Source of the DNA: Theodoxus fluviatilis | Taxonomy: Eukaryota > Mollusca > Gastropoda > Cycloneritida > Neritidae | Direction of reading: 5' to 3' | Assembly (NCBI GenBank): GCA_034096865.1 | Contig: JAWQFJ010015193.1 | Span: 5,001-40,000 of the forward strand | DNA length: 35,000 bases | Part shown: positions 9,881 through 22,570 of the stretch, one piece after another | Layout: every line of letters begins with the position of its first letter | How positions within the stretch are numbered: position 1 is the first letter of the stretch | Program-made: the position numbers and the translations under genes | The notes under the pieces: model-generated | What the model was told of the DNA's origin: nothing | The model's database searches: none | What the model saw: the letters and a program-made list of their open reading frames with translations, nothing else

Positions 9881-12034
9881 AAAGTCCAAACAGGAACTCC
9901 GTTAAGCCTGGTGTAGCTGATGGTTTTTTTTCTCAGCAACACAGAACAGTGTATTCTTCCGCATAAAATTTCTGCACAAAATCATTTAAGTGAAAAATGT
10001 CTTACGAGCTCGTGAATTACTGCTTTGTTGTACACACGAGTAACAACCGATTCTCTCTGAGAGACGAAAAGAGGACGGCTGGGCGAGGACTGTACTCAGA
10101 GCGTCCTTTCTTTCAGGAATGATCATTGGACTTGCTTACGTCTCTCTAATGCATTTAACATATGGTACTTTTGCGTCCTTTTGATGAGTATATTTTTCAT
10201 ACGTATTATGCGTCCTTAACTGAAATGAGACACTTTAATAAGAATTCCTCTTCATCTTTCTAAAATACGCAGACGGATGGACAGACAGACAGACGGACAG
10301 ACAGACGTACGAAGACAGAAGAAGGCAAACATAGACGGACAGATAAAAAGACGTATGAGGAATGAGAAATGCCTCATAAAGAGAGTTTGTCCTGTCGTGC
10401 TCCTCCAAGCCATACATTAGACATGTACTAAACTTATGCAAATGCTCCCCCATCAACTATCACTCGTTTTCTCGGTGCATGGAAGGCTGGAGTTGAGGTC
10501 AACAGGACAGCTCAAAACAGTCCAAAACGCCGTGGATGACCCTGGCAGCCCACTCGGCATGGCGGGAAGCGATAACGCCCGCAGTACTACTTGCAGCCAA
10601 GTACGTCGAATCAAAGAAGGTCACTGCCGTTCTGCGTCCTCGATGAAGGACTGGGCTGCACAGGCAAGGCGTGAGCCGGGCAGCCGACGCAAAACGCTTT
10701 CACCAAGTGAGGTTGGCGCTGTTGTCTTGTGACAATGATTTAACGCTGCTTCGAGTGGCTGTTTTACACTCTCCTCATCTGCTGAAGTGTCCAAGCTGAC
10801 TAGAACACAAACATAAATGTCCAGAAAGTCGCTGGAGGAAGCATTAAAATAGTTTCAGACAGCGAAGTACATAACATGTCAGCGTAGCCCCGCAGCATTC
10901 CGCCTGACACAGGAAATGCAGTTTCAGAGGCTTAGGTATTCTCTGAAGCACGAAGAACGAGTTGCGTTTTTTGTCTTGAGTTGGACATTTTTCCAATACT
11001 TTTGGAGAGCTCAATTTGGATGAAGACCCGTGTTTCATTGTGAATTTAAAGTGATAATAAAATGTCACGCCTAAACTGTACATTTACGCCTTTCCAGCAA
11101 GTCCGCATTTAATATATGGGTTCCGTGCAGTCATAAACATTTCCCTAGACTTTTCAGCGACAATTGATCGGTGTACTGTACTCGACCTTCATCTACCCAT
11201 TCACCAGTTCAACACACAGAAAATACACACCGACAGACATGCGTACACACATACACAGACATATGGATGCACGGGCGAAAAGGCAGGTGGACGGACGGAC
11301 GGACAAAAAGACAGACAGTTTAACACTTTGAAAAACGTGCCAAGCATGTGTACGCAAAGAAATGCGCGCCGAAAATAGTAACGTTTCCACAAGCATGCAT
11401 TTCTGTCTGAAATAATGCGTAACAGAGAGGCCTATAGAGATAACGTTCTTGTCAGCTACGGAGGAAATCCGATCGAGTGAAATACACCTCCCAAGGAAAG
11501 GATTAACGTAATGAACCAAAACGTTTGGGTGAAAAGAACCCACATGGACACAAGGAAATAATTATGGCAAGAAAAGTGCAACTTGCTCTAAAGCAGCAAA
11601 CGTTTCTGGGCACTCCCGAGTTATAGTCTTACTTGGTCGTCTATAAGCACGTTCGCTCTTACGTTTTCAGGCAGCCCCTTGTGTACATAAAATGCGAAGA
11701 TGGAAGAACGTCAGTAACAGTCCTCTATAAAGAAAACACGCCTAAAGTCCATAGATGACAACAAGACCCTAACTCCTGAGCAAAACCGTACATGCACGCA
11801 AGCCACAGAACGGGCAATATTGTACCTCAAACTCAGAAGCATAGTACAAGTGCATGAATACATTTTGCTGTGATACTCGTGCGCCTACATCGCATAAACA
11901 GCGAGCAGTAATGAATTCAGCCATGCACAATCTTTGCTTTCCTTTAAAGGAATCGGGAAAATATGGTCCTCGTGGTGGATGGTATTCCCTGCAGCCGAGC
12001 GTGGATAAATAGCTGTCTCTTTCAACGCAGTACC
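9881..12034. other. unique DNA with two short (GACA/GACG)n patches
   Basis: About 2.1 kb without a supported gene. Imperfect GACA/GACG tetranucleotide patches lie at about 10271-10345 and 11285-11320. A 98-codon ATG frame at 10436-10732 (+) has no recognisable domain and no supporting signals. I regard it as probably chance. Confidence 0.5.
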
Positions 12035-12398
12035 CATTCTAATGCACTAGAGACTTTGTCTACAGGCGAAAGTGTCTCTAGCACAGTTGACATCACGTGA
12101 TGGAAGGTTTTCGTCTGAAATATGCAAATGGAGGTCACACGAGAGGCTTGTGGGATAGCCGATCTGCTCCCTGACATACGCCGTTAAAGTAGTTCAAAGA
12201 CTATTTCGCACAAAACTCTTAACTTACTCTTGTTGAGGCAATAAAAAAGCGTTTATTTGATAAAATTAAATGTTTGTGAAGAAATGGAAACAAGTTTTGA
12301 CATTGGAATGATTTTTGTAAAAAAAGTGGAGAGAAAAATAGTATCAGAACGAACTATATTTGGCGCAATGCTGTAATGCGAAGGGTCAAGTCTATTAC
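12035..12398 (+). repeat. dispersed repeat copy A (364 bp), inverted partner at 32716-33078
   Basis: From CATTCTA at 12035 to GTCTATTAC ending at 12398, this matches the reverse complement of 32716-33078 almost gap-free. My hand count gives roughly 83% identity. Long perfectly conserved blocks include TCACACGAGAGGCTTGTGGG and the last ~30 bases. Near the left end an imperfect hairpin pairs GCACTAGAGAC (12044) with GTCTCTAGCAC (12074). No open frame is conserved between the copies. It is probably a non-autonomous element or other dispersed repeat. I cannot name the family. Confidence 0.88.
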
Positions 12399-13540
<1,142 letters not shown>

Positions 13541-13706
13541 GTGGGCTGGGGGTCAGAATAACCCCACCGCGTCTCCGTACGTGACTCGTAAGATGCGAAT
13601 AAATAGTGACATCGTGACTTGATTTGCGTTTTCTCTAAGCTATTCTAATGATGTTTATGCTATATGGCCTTGCATAGCCTACAAAGGCTGATAGGCCGTA
13701 AAACGT
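13541..13706 (+). mobile_element. SINE-like element, copy 1
   Basis: About 166 bp aligns in the same orientation with 17133-17303. The shared blocks include CCACCGCGTCTCC, TACG-G-A-TCGTAAGA, GACATCGTGAC and ACAAAGGCTGATAGG, ending in a CATCCAT tail. Length, a non-coding body and a simple-repeat 3' tail suggest a SINE or the 3' end of a LINE. I see no convincing A-box/B-box pair, so the promoter type is unknown. Confidence 0.75.
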
Positions 13707-13852
13707 CATCCATCCATCCATCCATCCTTCCATCCATCCATCATCTATCCATCCATCCATCCACCATCCATCCATCAATCCATCCATCTATCCATCCATC
13801 CATCCATCAATCCATCCATCCATCCATCCATCCATCCATCCATCCATCCATC
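13707..13852 (+). repeat. (CATC)n microsatellite at the SINE 3' end
   Basis: About 146 bp of CATC tetranucleotide with scattered single-unit variants (CTTC, CATCAATC, CTATC, CACC). It begins exactly where the SINE-like body ends, suggesting growth from the element's short CATCCAT tail. Confidence 0.97.
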
Positions 13853-14359
13853 GGTATCTAGGCGACGACAAGATGCCTTCTTCGATGCTGTGTGGATATC
13901 AACTTTACAAAAGTAACATATTGAATGTACTTTTATCCAAGGGTTAAAAAGTTATATTTCAAGCAGGTGAAACCTTAATGATAAAGTCTTGTAATTTTGC
14001 ACGTAGCAGTGAACAGGCAAAAAGCATAGATTTTGTCGAGTAGACAGGTAATTGGGAACCCTCAACTTTCCGCTCGTTTTTCCTTTCTTTTGTAATTATG
14101 TTTGTCTTTTGAGTGGGGCTACACGAATAACAAGCAAGTTAAATAAGCGGTTAAGGAGCACTTCTTTGTTCGACCTCTGTCCGATATATGACCATAAAGT
14201 ACGGGAATTGACATGCATAATACTATACGACGGTTTGTATTTCTGTTATGGACATTGCTAAGTTGAGCTGCATGTTTATTGCCTTCATCTCTATGGCTTA
14301 CTTGTGGACGAAGGCGTTTTAAAATCTGTATTCAAAGCAATTAAAGAAATCCCTGCACA
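13853..14359. other. unique AT-leaning sequence
   Basis: No gene recognised. I looked for the N-terminal half of the adjacent transposase (helix-turn-helix and first catalytic Asp) and did not find it here. Confidence 0.5.
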
Positions 14360-15084
14360 TTTACTCGCAAGCGCTACAAAGATGATGTAGGCCCGCTCAT
14401 CCCACCAGCTCTACAGGCCACACATAGGTCCTGGGCCGTTCTACAGGACAGCAATGCACGTCCACACTGTACCCGCATCCTGGTGGACTGCATGCAGCAA
14501 GAGGCGATCCACATGATGGACTTTACAGGACGTTTACCGGATTTGGCTCCCATCGAGCACTTCTGGGACGCCCTGGGTCATCGGTTAGCCCACAGTCACC
14601 CCCCTGTTGCAAACGTTGCTAAGCTCACCCGTTTCCTGCTGCAGGAGTGCATGGCCATTACACAGGTCCTTCTCCAGTCCCTTGTGGAGTGCGTGGCCAT
14701 TACACAGGTCCTTCTCCAGTCCCTTGTGGAGTGCATGGCCATTACACAGGTCCTTCTCCAGTCCCTTGTGGAGTGCATGGCCATTACACATGTCCTTCTC
14801 CAGTCCCTTGTGGAGTGCATGGCCATTACACAGGTCCTTCTCCAGTCCCTTGTGGAGTGCATGGCCATTACACAGGTCCTTCTCCAGTCCCTTGTGGAGT
14901 GCATGGCCATTACACAGGTCCTTCTCCAGTCCCTTGTGGAGTGCATGGCCATTACACAGGTCCTTCTCCAGTCCCTTGTGGAGTGCCTGGCCATACACAG
15001 GTCCTTCTCCAGTCCCTTGTGCTTTCCATGCAACAACGCTGCAGGGAGTCTTTAGCGGTGAAAGGTGGCCACACCCGATACTGA
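14360..15084 (+). pseudogene. Tc1/mariner-type transposase, C-terminal remnant with minisatellite insertion
   Basis: The plus-strand reading contains Tc1-family landmarks in order: RYKDDV (14372, compare RYRDEVL); LQDSNARPH (14441), holding the second catalytic Asp; LPDLAPIEHFWDALG (from about 14537), holding the catalytic Glu; and, after the repeat, SMQQRCR...GGHTRY with a stop at 15082-15084, the typical Tc1 C-terminus. The Asp-to-Glu interval is 35 residues rather than 34 because of an extra Ser after the Asp. The N-terminal DNA-binding half and first catalytic Asp are missing, and no terminal inverted repeats were seen. Between FLLQE and LSMQQRC the ORF is swollen by nine tandem 42-bp units. 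A one-base deletion in the last unit (ATTACAC to ATACAC) shifts the frame. It is a dead, partial transposase copy. Confidence 0.88.
14648..15021 (+). repeat. 42-bp minisatellite, 8 full units plus a partial one
   Basis: Perfect or near-perfect 42-bp units start at 14648 and repeat through 14983, with a ninth partial unit at 14984-15021. Each encodes CMAITQVLLQSLVE in the transposase frame. Variants are single-base: GTG for ATG in unit 2, CATGTCC for CAGGTCC in unit 4, CTGG for ATGG and a T deletion in unit 9. The low divergence implies recent expansion. Because 42 is a multiple of three, several frames stay open, so long frames here are not independent genes. Confidence 0.97.
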
Positions 15085-17132
15085 CAAGGCAACATTTGTG
15101 AAGCCATGTATGTGACATTTTGAATGATGGGTCAGTGACTTTCATCACACGACACTATGAGTTAAATGACTTAGAGTAACTGAAATAATGTGGTTTTCCT
15201 GTTTCCGCATTATCGTGATTAAATGTTGACAATGTTCCCTTGCTTGTTTTGTGTTGGATGTCAGTATGAGCGGACGGATTCTCTGGTCCTTAACTTTCTG
15301 CTTTTCTATTTTTCTTTCATATGGATTCATTTCACGTTGAATCAATGTATCAGTGAATTTGATTTTGGTGCGATTGAATACGTTATGAACGGTGTTGGTT
15401 GATTCCAGGTAACACGGAAATTTAAAAGAAAGACGCGTGGATAAAGATTCAACAGCGACCCCCCCCCCCCATTTTGATAATTGCTGAGTTTCAGTGACAC
15501 AGCAAGTGATACATATGAAACTGAAAGCCATCGTTTCTTTTCCTAATGCCCAATTTTGCGATACAGGCAATGTATCAACATAAGAACATTATATTAAAAA
15601 GGCCGAGCGTACCGTGAGAAACATGTATTCTTTTCTCGTCATGAAAATAGTATGAAATGTTCGTTAAAAAAAAGTAAAGGACTTTTTTCAATGATAAAAT
15701 CTGACAGTTTGCTCCTTTATCAAAAGGGGGGAAAAAATCAGGAATGGGAAGAAAAGTACGCTCCATTCACTGTCTTCTGAATTGCTGGTAAGTTGCGGCT
15801 CTGTAAAAGCAACAAAAAAAGCGCGTCACTCGCAACACACACGAAGCTCACAAAGCAGCCGCTCCTTCCGCAACTGCGTGCAGCTTTTAGAAGCTTCAAG
15901 ACAACCTTTTTACGACAACCTGATATCTCAATCGGGCTCGCTCTCACTTCCATTTGAGCTCGTTAATGTTGCCATTGCTGAAGGTCGCTAAAAGCCGGTA
16001 GCTCTGCTGGGTGTGGCGCGTCTGGTGTCGACAGACAAGGTACAAAGGTGGGTTGGGAATAGTCGCAGGGACTAGGAGGAGGTGGCAAGGCGACAAGGTG
16101 GGAGTTGGAGGGAGGGAGGGAGGGGTGTCAGCCTGACAGAATTTTGAGGTAGTGTGAGGTGGTAGGGGGTGGGATGTAGGGGTAAAGAATGCAAATGCAC
16201 TGGACTTGGGGACCACGCCTTTGTCGATGACGTCACATTGGGCGCGTGCTGCTGACGTGGGCTGTGCAGGGGTCAAGGGTCAGACTGCACGCTAAGCACG
16301 CCAAGTCCACGCTCTCCCTGCAGAACCGCTGCCGTTTCCCATGTGGTCTGCACTGCAGTGCTTCCTCCTGCACCGCACCCTGCAGATAGGACTAACCTCT
16401 CCACCCTCAGCAGTTCCTCCTCTGCTATCACCACGCCCATACCCACCACACGCTTCCCCACCAACGCCCATGCCCACCACACGCTTACCCTCCCACGCTG
16501 GACACAAGACTCGGTAGCCAGCATCTCGTCCTTGCTAGAATGTTTACAGACCTACATGTACTTTCCCCGCGCTCCTCAGACAAGTGGGCTCCATGCACCC
16601 ATATGTCTGCTTTGTGTTGACTGCTCGCCTTAAATGTGGGCAACACCACTAGTGCGCGTGGGCTTTCTTGACCTTTTTCTCCCTCTCGAATGATAGAAGT
16701 GTTGTTGGTTCCAAATCACTGGCAGTCAATGGTCATGTCTTTCAAGACTCATTGGTGGTACTTTGTTGATGAATATGAAGCTTGCCACTCGATCTCCCTC
16801 TCATATTGGTACCGTCTTCATTCTAAGAATTAGCTGATGCTGTTTACCATCTTTGAATGGCCTTCTGGACTACATTGTTTCATTGCTGTCCAGAATGAAA
16901 CGCGACAACAAAGGGTGGTTGTGCCAAGTCGAATTCGTGGGGTCGATAGGTTCCCAGAACTCAGTCTCCATCAGTGTGAGTCAGGCGGGCGGCACGCCTA
17001 CAGCTGCTGACAGAGTGGGGACCTCGGCACACGTCAGTCTGACCTGGACAGTGCGGTCTCTCCATCCCCTCTACTGCGCCTTTCCCCACCCCCTCCCCCT
17101 CTAACATTCAAGTCCCTCGTCCCCATCCCCTT
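15085..17132. other. unique DNA with GC-rich patch
   Basis: About 2 kb without a supported gene. Twelve consecutive C lie at 15459-15470. A G-rich purine patch (GGAGGGAGGGAGG-like) lies near 16105-16120. A GC-rich patch at 16230-16520 holds a two-copy duplication of CGCCCATRCCCACCACACGC at about 16435-16485. An octamer ATGCAAAT occurs at 16189. Confidence 0.5.
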
Positions 17133-17303
17133 GCGGGTTGGGTAAGAACAGATCCACCGCGTCTCCTTACGGGATTCGTAAGACGCCAATAATCAGGGAC
17201 ATCGTGACATGACTTGCTCTTACTCTAACCTGTTCGAACGATCTTCGTGGTCAATGGTCTTTCATAGGATACAAAGGCTGATAGGTGGTACAACGACATC
17301 CAT
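17133..17303 (+). mobile_element. SINE-like element, copy 2
   Basis: Same-orientation homologue of 13541-13706, about 3.6 kb downstream. It shares the CCACCGCGTCTCC...TACG block, the TCGTAAGA block, GACATCGTGAC and ACAAAGGCTGATAGG, and ends in GACATCCAT. Unlike copy 1 its tail has not grown into a microsatellite. The copies differ at many positions, so they are separate old insertions rather than a recent duplication. Confidence 0.75.
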
Positions 17304-17494
17304 AATCTATATTCCAGTCCCAATCACCCTCACTATGCTTACCTACGTTTCCTAATTACTACGCATTTTTGGTCCGTCATCTTTACAACCCTCCTCTACG
17401 TGCGCACCTACCCCCCACCCCCACCCCCCTCCCCGCCCCCACTTCCCGTTCCTGTTTTTCTACATCTACATTCTATGACATCCTCCTTCCTTTA
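17304..17494. other. C-rich spacer
   Basis: Short spacer containing a C-rich stretch (about 17409-17446). Nothing coding is recognised. Confidence 0.5.
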
Positions 17495-18552
17495 TCATCC
17501 TCATCCACATGTCATCTGCACTTCTATCCTCCCCATCCACACGTCATCTGCACTTCCATCCTCCCCATTCACACGTCATCTGCACTTCCATCCTCCCCAT
17601 CCACACGTCATCTGCACTTCCATCCTCCCCATCCACACGTCATCTGCACTTCCATCCTCCCCATCCACACGTCATCTGCACTTCCATCCTCCCCATCCAC
17701 ACGTCATCTGCACTTCCATCCTCCCCATCCACACGTCATCTGCACTTCCATCCTCCCCATCCACACGTCATCTGCACTTCCATCCTCCCCATCCACACGT
17801 CATCTGCACTTCCATCCTCCCCATCCACACGTCATCTGCACTTCCATCCTCCCCATCCACACGTCATCATCACTTCCATCCTCCCCATCCACACGCCATC
17901 TGCACTTCCATCCTCCCCATCCACACGTCATCTGCACTTCCATCCTGCCCATCCACACGTCATCTGCACTTCCATCCTCCCCATCCACACGTCATCTGCA
18001 CTTCCATCCTCCCCATCCACACGTCATCTGCACTTCCATCCTCCCCATCTACACGTCATCATCACTTCCATCCTGCCCATCTACACGTCATCTGCACTTC
18101 CATCCTCCCCATCCACACGTCATCTGCACTTCCATCCTCCCCATCTACACGTCATCTGCACTTCCATCCTGCCCATCTACACGTCATCTGCACTTCCATC
18201 CTCCCCGTCCACACGTCATCTGCACTTCCATCCTGCCCATCCACACGTCATCTGCACTTCCATCCTGCCCATCCACACGTCATCTGCACTTCCATCCTCC
18301 CCATCCACACGTCATCTGCACTTCCATCCTGCCCATCCACACTTCATCTGCACTTCCATCCTCCCCATCTACACGTCATCTGCACTTCCATCCTCCCCAT
18401 CTACACGTCATCTGCACTTCCATCCTCCCCGTCCACACGTCATCTGCACTTTCATCCTCCCCATCTACACGTCATCTGCACTTCCATCCTGCCCATCCAC
18501 ACGTCATCTGCACTTCCATCCTCCCCGTCCACACGTCATATCTACTTTCATA
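17495..18552 (+). repeat. 32-bp minisatellite, about 33 units
   Basis: Tandem units of CATCCTCCCCATCCACACGT plus CATCTGCACTTC run for roughly 1.05 kb, giving about 33 copies. Recurrent variants are CCTGCCC for CCTCCCC, CATCTACAC for CATCCACAC, CCGTCC for CCATCC, and CATCATCACTTC for CATCTGCACTTC. Outer units are more degenerate. Since 32 is not a multiple of three and the unit lacks stops, all three forward frames stay open for 435-455 codons with a 32-residue cycle. These are artefacts, not genes. Confidence 0.97.
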
Positions 18553-18960
18553 CTTTTCCGCACCACCTTACCGCCGTCACCATTCTACCCCCGTCCCTGT
18601 CCCTTGCACCCCCCCCCCCCCCCCCCCCACATTGGTCCAGCCTGCCGCGCCCTCCAAGACACCGAACGCGTGCCACCTCACAGGGAGGGCCGGATTTCAC
18701 TCAACAGCGTGAACTACGTACGTCCAACTACAGCCTGTACGCCCTCACTGCTGCAGGTGCCGACTGACGGAAGCTCGACCGGCGCCTCTGTCAGCCACGA
18801 GCTGTCGCGTGCGTAGTACTAATGCTGGGCTCCGCCCAGGGTGTGCGCGTGCTCAGTTTTTCTGACTGTCGTTCACTGGTTTTTCTGGACGTCACGTGTT
18901 AGGAGAAAGTTATCGGTGTGGTCCGATCCGATCAGTTCGCCCGTAGCTACAGCGGAGACA
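18553..18960. other. GC-leaning unique DNA with a C20 tract
   Basis: Twenty consecutive C at 18609-18628, then a GC-rich patch to about 18840. No gene was seen. Confidence 0.5.
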
Positions 18961-19350
18961 TGTCAGTACTTACATACACTTATACATCCACGCACGCATA
19001 CTAGGGCATACACACGCACGCACACTCTCACGCGCGCGCACACACTCACACAAAAGACACGTATGAACATGCATGGATGCACGTAGGCATGCAGACGTGC
19101 ACGTATGCTATTATAGCAAAGATGTGCAAGCGCACGTACTAGCAAACACGCATTTGTACGCTCATCTGGCACACGCAGTCGCGCGAATGTGCGGAAAGGG
19201 AAATGTGTGTGCATTGACAGTTATGTTTGCGAGTGCGTATGGTTGCTTGCAAACAAATACACGAGAGCACGCATAGTGCATAGACATTGCTACACAACGC
19301 ATGCACGACAACGCTCATGCAGACACATTCAGCAATGCACTCACGTTACA
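18961..19350. repeat. degenerate CA/CG/TA-rich low-complexity tract
   Basis: Roughly 390 bp rich in CACACG, CGCACG and ACGCAT words, including GCGCGCGC near 19033. It is an old, interrupted dinucleotide array. No gene. Confidence 0.65.
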
Positions 19351-22300
19351 AAGCATAGACAATTTATACATCAGCTTTCCCCTCTGCCCTTAAACAGCCT
19401 ATTGATAAACTTAACAGTGCCACTCGCAAACCCTAGTTCTCCTTTGATCTTCAAATATATGTAGGCTAATTATCGTCACGTTGTCTATACTCATCGCCAT
19501 GCGATATACGTACCGTGGATCATATGAGTGTGTGTGAGAAGAGCGTCAAATTCCGATGAAATGCGAGAGAAACCCCCATCATTCATCTTGTAATGCGCAG
19601 GCAGACTGGATCGATGCATACCTCTGTAATAAAGCATTCATAAGCGTGCGTCATCGATTGCGTTTCCTGAGTGTTGTGGGCGGCTGTCTCTGCGTGACAA
19701 CACATGCGATAAGCCATGAGATCCCGAACCCCTCTGACACACGCCAGAAAAACTCAACCGCCATCAAAAGCTCTTGCTGTCTTTATCGGTGTTTCCTTTG
19801 ATCTTTGCAAAGCGCCGCCGCCAACGCAAAGCAAGCGTCAGTATGACTCGAACGTCGATTGAGGGATTCCGCTAAGGCCCGAGCCATTAGACTGAGCGAC
19901 CCGATGCCAGTTTGCAGGCCGCCCTCCGCTCTCAGAAGAGACCTTATCACGTGATCTGGCAGCCATGAGGACGAATTCTGAGACGGTTTCGATTGGGCAA
20001 AGGCGGTCTTCGCGCCGTCTGCCAGGAGACTGTTGTACCCGTCTGCAACGCCACCTTCCTATAGCCCCGGAAGTTCGAGTAGCCTCCCCTTGTTTTGCTC
20101 TCGGACTGCCTTTTCTCAGGCCCACTGACAACTTTTCAAAGTGACAGGATGGTGCAGGGGAAAGGCTGGGGGGAAGGGCAAAGAAGGAGGAGGAGAGAGT
20201 GGGGTGGATGAGAAGCGGAAGCACAAAGGGGGGAAGGAGAGAGCGGGTCCGTGAGATGGCTGGGCAAACTGATTTAATGCTTATTGATCGCTAAGTCCGT
20301 AAGAGCTTTGCCACTTCCGGATCGGCGAAGGTCCAGGAGCCGTAGACACGCCTGTTCTTTGTGGAGTGACGAGTCACCAGCAAGCCCAGTGGGCAAAGCC
20401 ACGCAACACCGTCTCTCTCGCCTGGCCGCATCCCCGCACTCCACCTGGCAGCCTTTGTCCCTCCACTCAGCTCCCCGTCGCTCCAAGAGCCCCGCGTTGA
20501 CTTTCCACCCAGCCCGGTTCCTGACGGCTAGAAGTCTCTTTTAAGACCGTCTATGTTAGCATATGCTGCCTCTCTTCCGACAAACGATATATCAGAACCA
20601 AAAACTTATGGTCGAAATTATGTATAAGCCTGTTTGCAAACACCTGGTCTATATATAACCCCAAAGCTTCGATCTGTGTTGAGACAGCAAAGGGACAAGA
20701 AAGAAACAAAAGCGTAGCTAGGGATGGGAGTTGTCCGGCATCTGTCTACCAAAGCTGTCTGACCAGATGCATGATAAAACAGGCAGGACTACTGCTCGTA
20801 AAATACCATGTCAACACATTTCTGCCCCTGATTTAGCGTTGGTCAACATTGTGGTCAAATCCTGACGGATGTCGGTCATTAGCAATGCTTTCTGGTAAAA
20901 GCCAAAGAACACGGACTGTCAAAACGGCTGGGAAAGATATTGAAAATGAAGCTATGGTATCCTAATCTGCATTTGTTTTTGCATAAATCAAAGCTAAACT
21001 ATATAGCTGTATGCGTACTAATTGTTGTACCCAAGTCCTCACTGAAGAAGTTGACTTACCATTCCTTAGCTTACGAATGTTTTCTTGCTTTGATAATACA
21101 ACCTGTTCCCCTTTTTGTGCAAATCTACCTTTTTGGGATGTCAAAATAATGCAGGAAGATGATGACAGTCATCAGTGTTCACACAGTTCTGTGTTAAACG
21201 CATCACAAATTTCATATCAGCTGCATACAAACGGGCTGATGCGTTTCCATTCCATCTTAACAAGAAAGTAAACGTTTCTTTGAAACAGCGGGCTTGTTGT
21301 AAAAAATGCCATCATAAATACCAGACAAACAGATAGTAAATTTTCGACTTAAAAGTCCTATTTAGGCATGGGAATAATCTTTATGTGATGGACGGATCAG
21401 TGAGTCTGGCCCAAAACAACGAAAAATAAGCAGAGAATAAAGAATGGTGAGAGGAAAAGAGCGTTCAAATAAAATGCACCACCAGTCTACGGTAAGTTTC
21501 GTAAGTGTACACGAAACTTGATGATAAGGAACTAAAGTGCGCTTGGTTGATATGAAGCTTGTCCACGTTTCAACAACCACCGCGCGGACTTAAGGTTCTA
21601 CAGGTGTTTCTACTTGTAAGGGACTTGCAACAACGTGGGTCTTGATACCCTAACCTTTTCAGAGAAGGAAAACACGGAAAATGTCACTACTTTTTTGCAC
21701 CTGCACATTTGAAACAAAACAATGTTCTTGAGGATAATGGAAGCCATTGCTGGACCCACGGCAAACTCACAGTCGACATCGACAACTGGGTCAAGCAAAG
21801 GGAAAAACTAAGTCATTGATGCTTCGAGCAGCGGTGGGTTTCTTGGAGGAAGAAAAGGAACAGTCAAGGAAAAACGTGCAGACGGATACCATCCGTGAGA
21901 AGAGGTCCCAGACTTTCCAAGACGGAGTCGCCACGAGGAGGGGAAAAGGGAAAGGGGAAAATCCGGGTCTCTCCAGCAGCTGTCCCCGCTACAGCGTGGC
22001 GGATTATTCAAGGGTGCTCCCCACGTGATCCTGCTCATGTTGATTTTTTCCTCTCTAACTCGTGGTGGAGCAACAAGACGTTGACAAGCTTGACAGTACT
22101 CTGGCCAGCCGTGCCGCACGTGCGAGGAAATGGAAAACACATAGGGTTGACTCAAGTAGTTTTCCAGCCTGGGTAAATTTCATCAATGTGGAGATGTAAC
22201 AGATTCGTCGACATTATGTTTGGATAAGATAACATTCCCACCACACAAGTCGGTTTCCATACGCGGCAGTAGCAAAATAAACACAGGGGGGCCACTCAGC

Positions 22301-22562
22301 AATACGACCATACTTAGGCCTGCGACATTCTTCTCTTATGAAATTCTGCCATGTGCGCAGCGAATGGAATTCGAAGGGCCTCGTTTCGCATTTCCACGCT
22401 GTTATCAATTCCTTCGCACGCCGGCTTAGGCCGCATGTGCCGCACGTGGTCGCAGATACTGTGACAAGCTCTTATCAAATAATTGCATACGAAGTGAAGA
22501 CCAAGTGAGCACACAGTTGATAATACGAGACATGAGAATTAATAAATGAGTTGTCTGGTTCC

Positions 22563-22570
22563 TATATAAG
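22563..22570 (+). promoter_or_regulatory. TATA-like element
   Basis: TATATAAG in moderately AT-rich DNA, followed by several ATG codons within 60 bp but no long frame. It could be a chance word. Confidence 0.15.

Noticed and set aside
9546..9942. Three overlapping 100-116-codon frames on both strands
   Set aside because: They lie in a GC-rich island where stops are rare, overlap on both strands, and have no conserved motif.
13707..13852. Possible CRISPR-like or other regularly spaced array
   Set aside because: The repeats are contiguous tetranucleotides without spacers, and the organism is evidently eukaryotic. The other tandem arrays also lack unique spacers.
14585..15148. Minus-strand frames of 146-187 codons with 14-residue repeats
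   Set aside because: Antisense shadows of the 42-bp minisatellite inside the transposase remnant, which reads on the plus strand.
17369..18816. Three overlapping 435-455-codon open frames on the plus strand
   Set aside because: They run through the 32-bp minisatellite and show the same 32-residue cycle in every frame. They are produced by a stop-free repeat unit, not by a gene.
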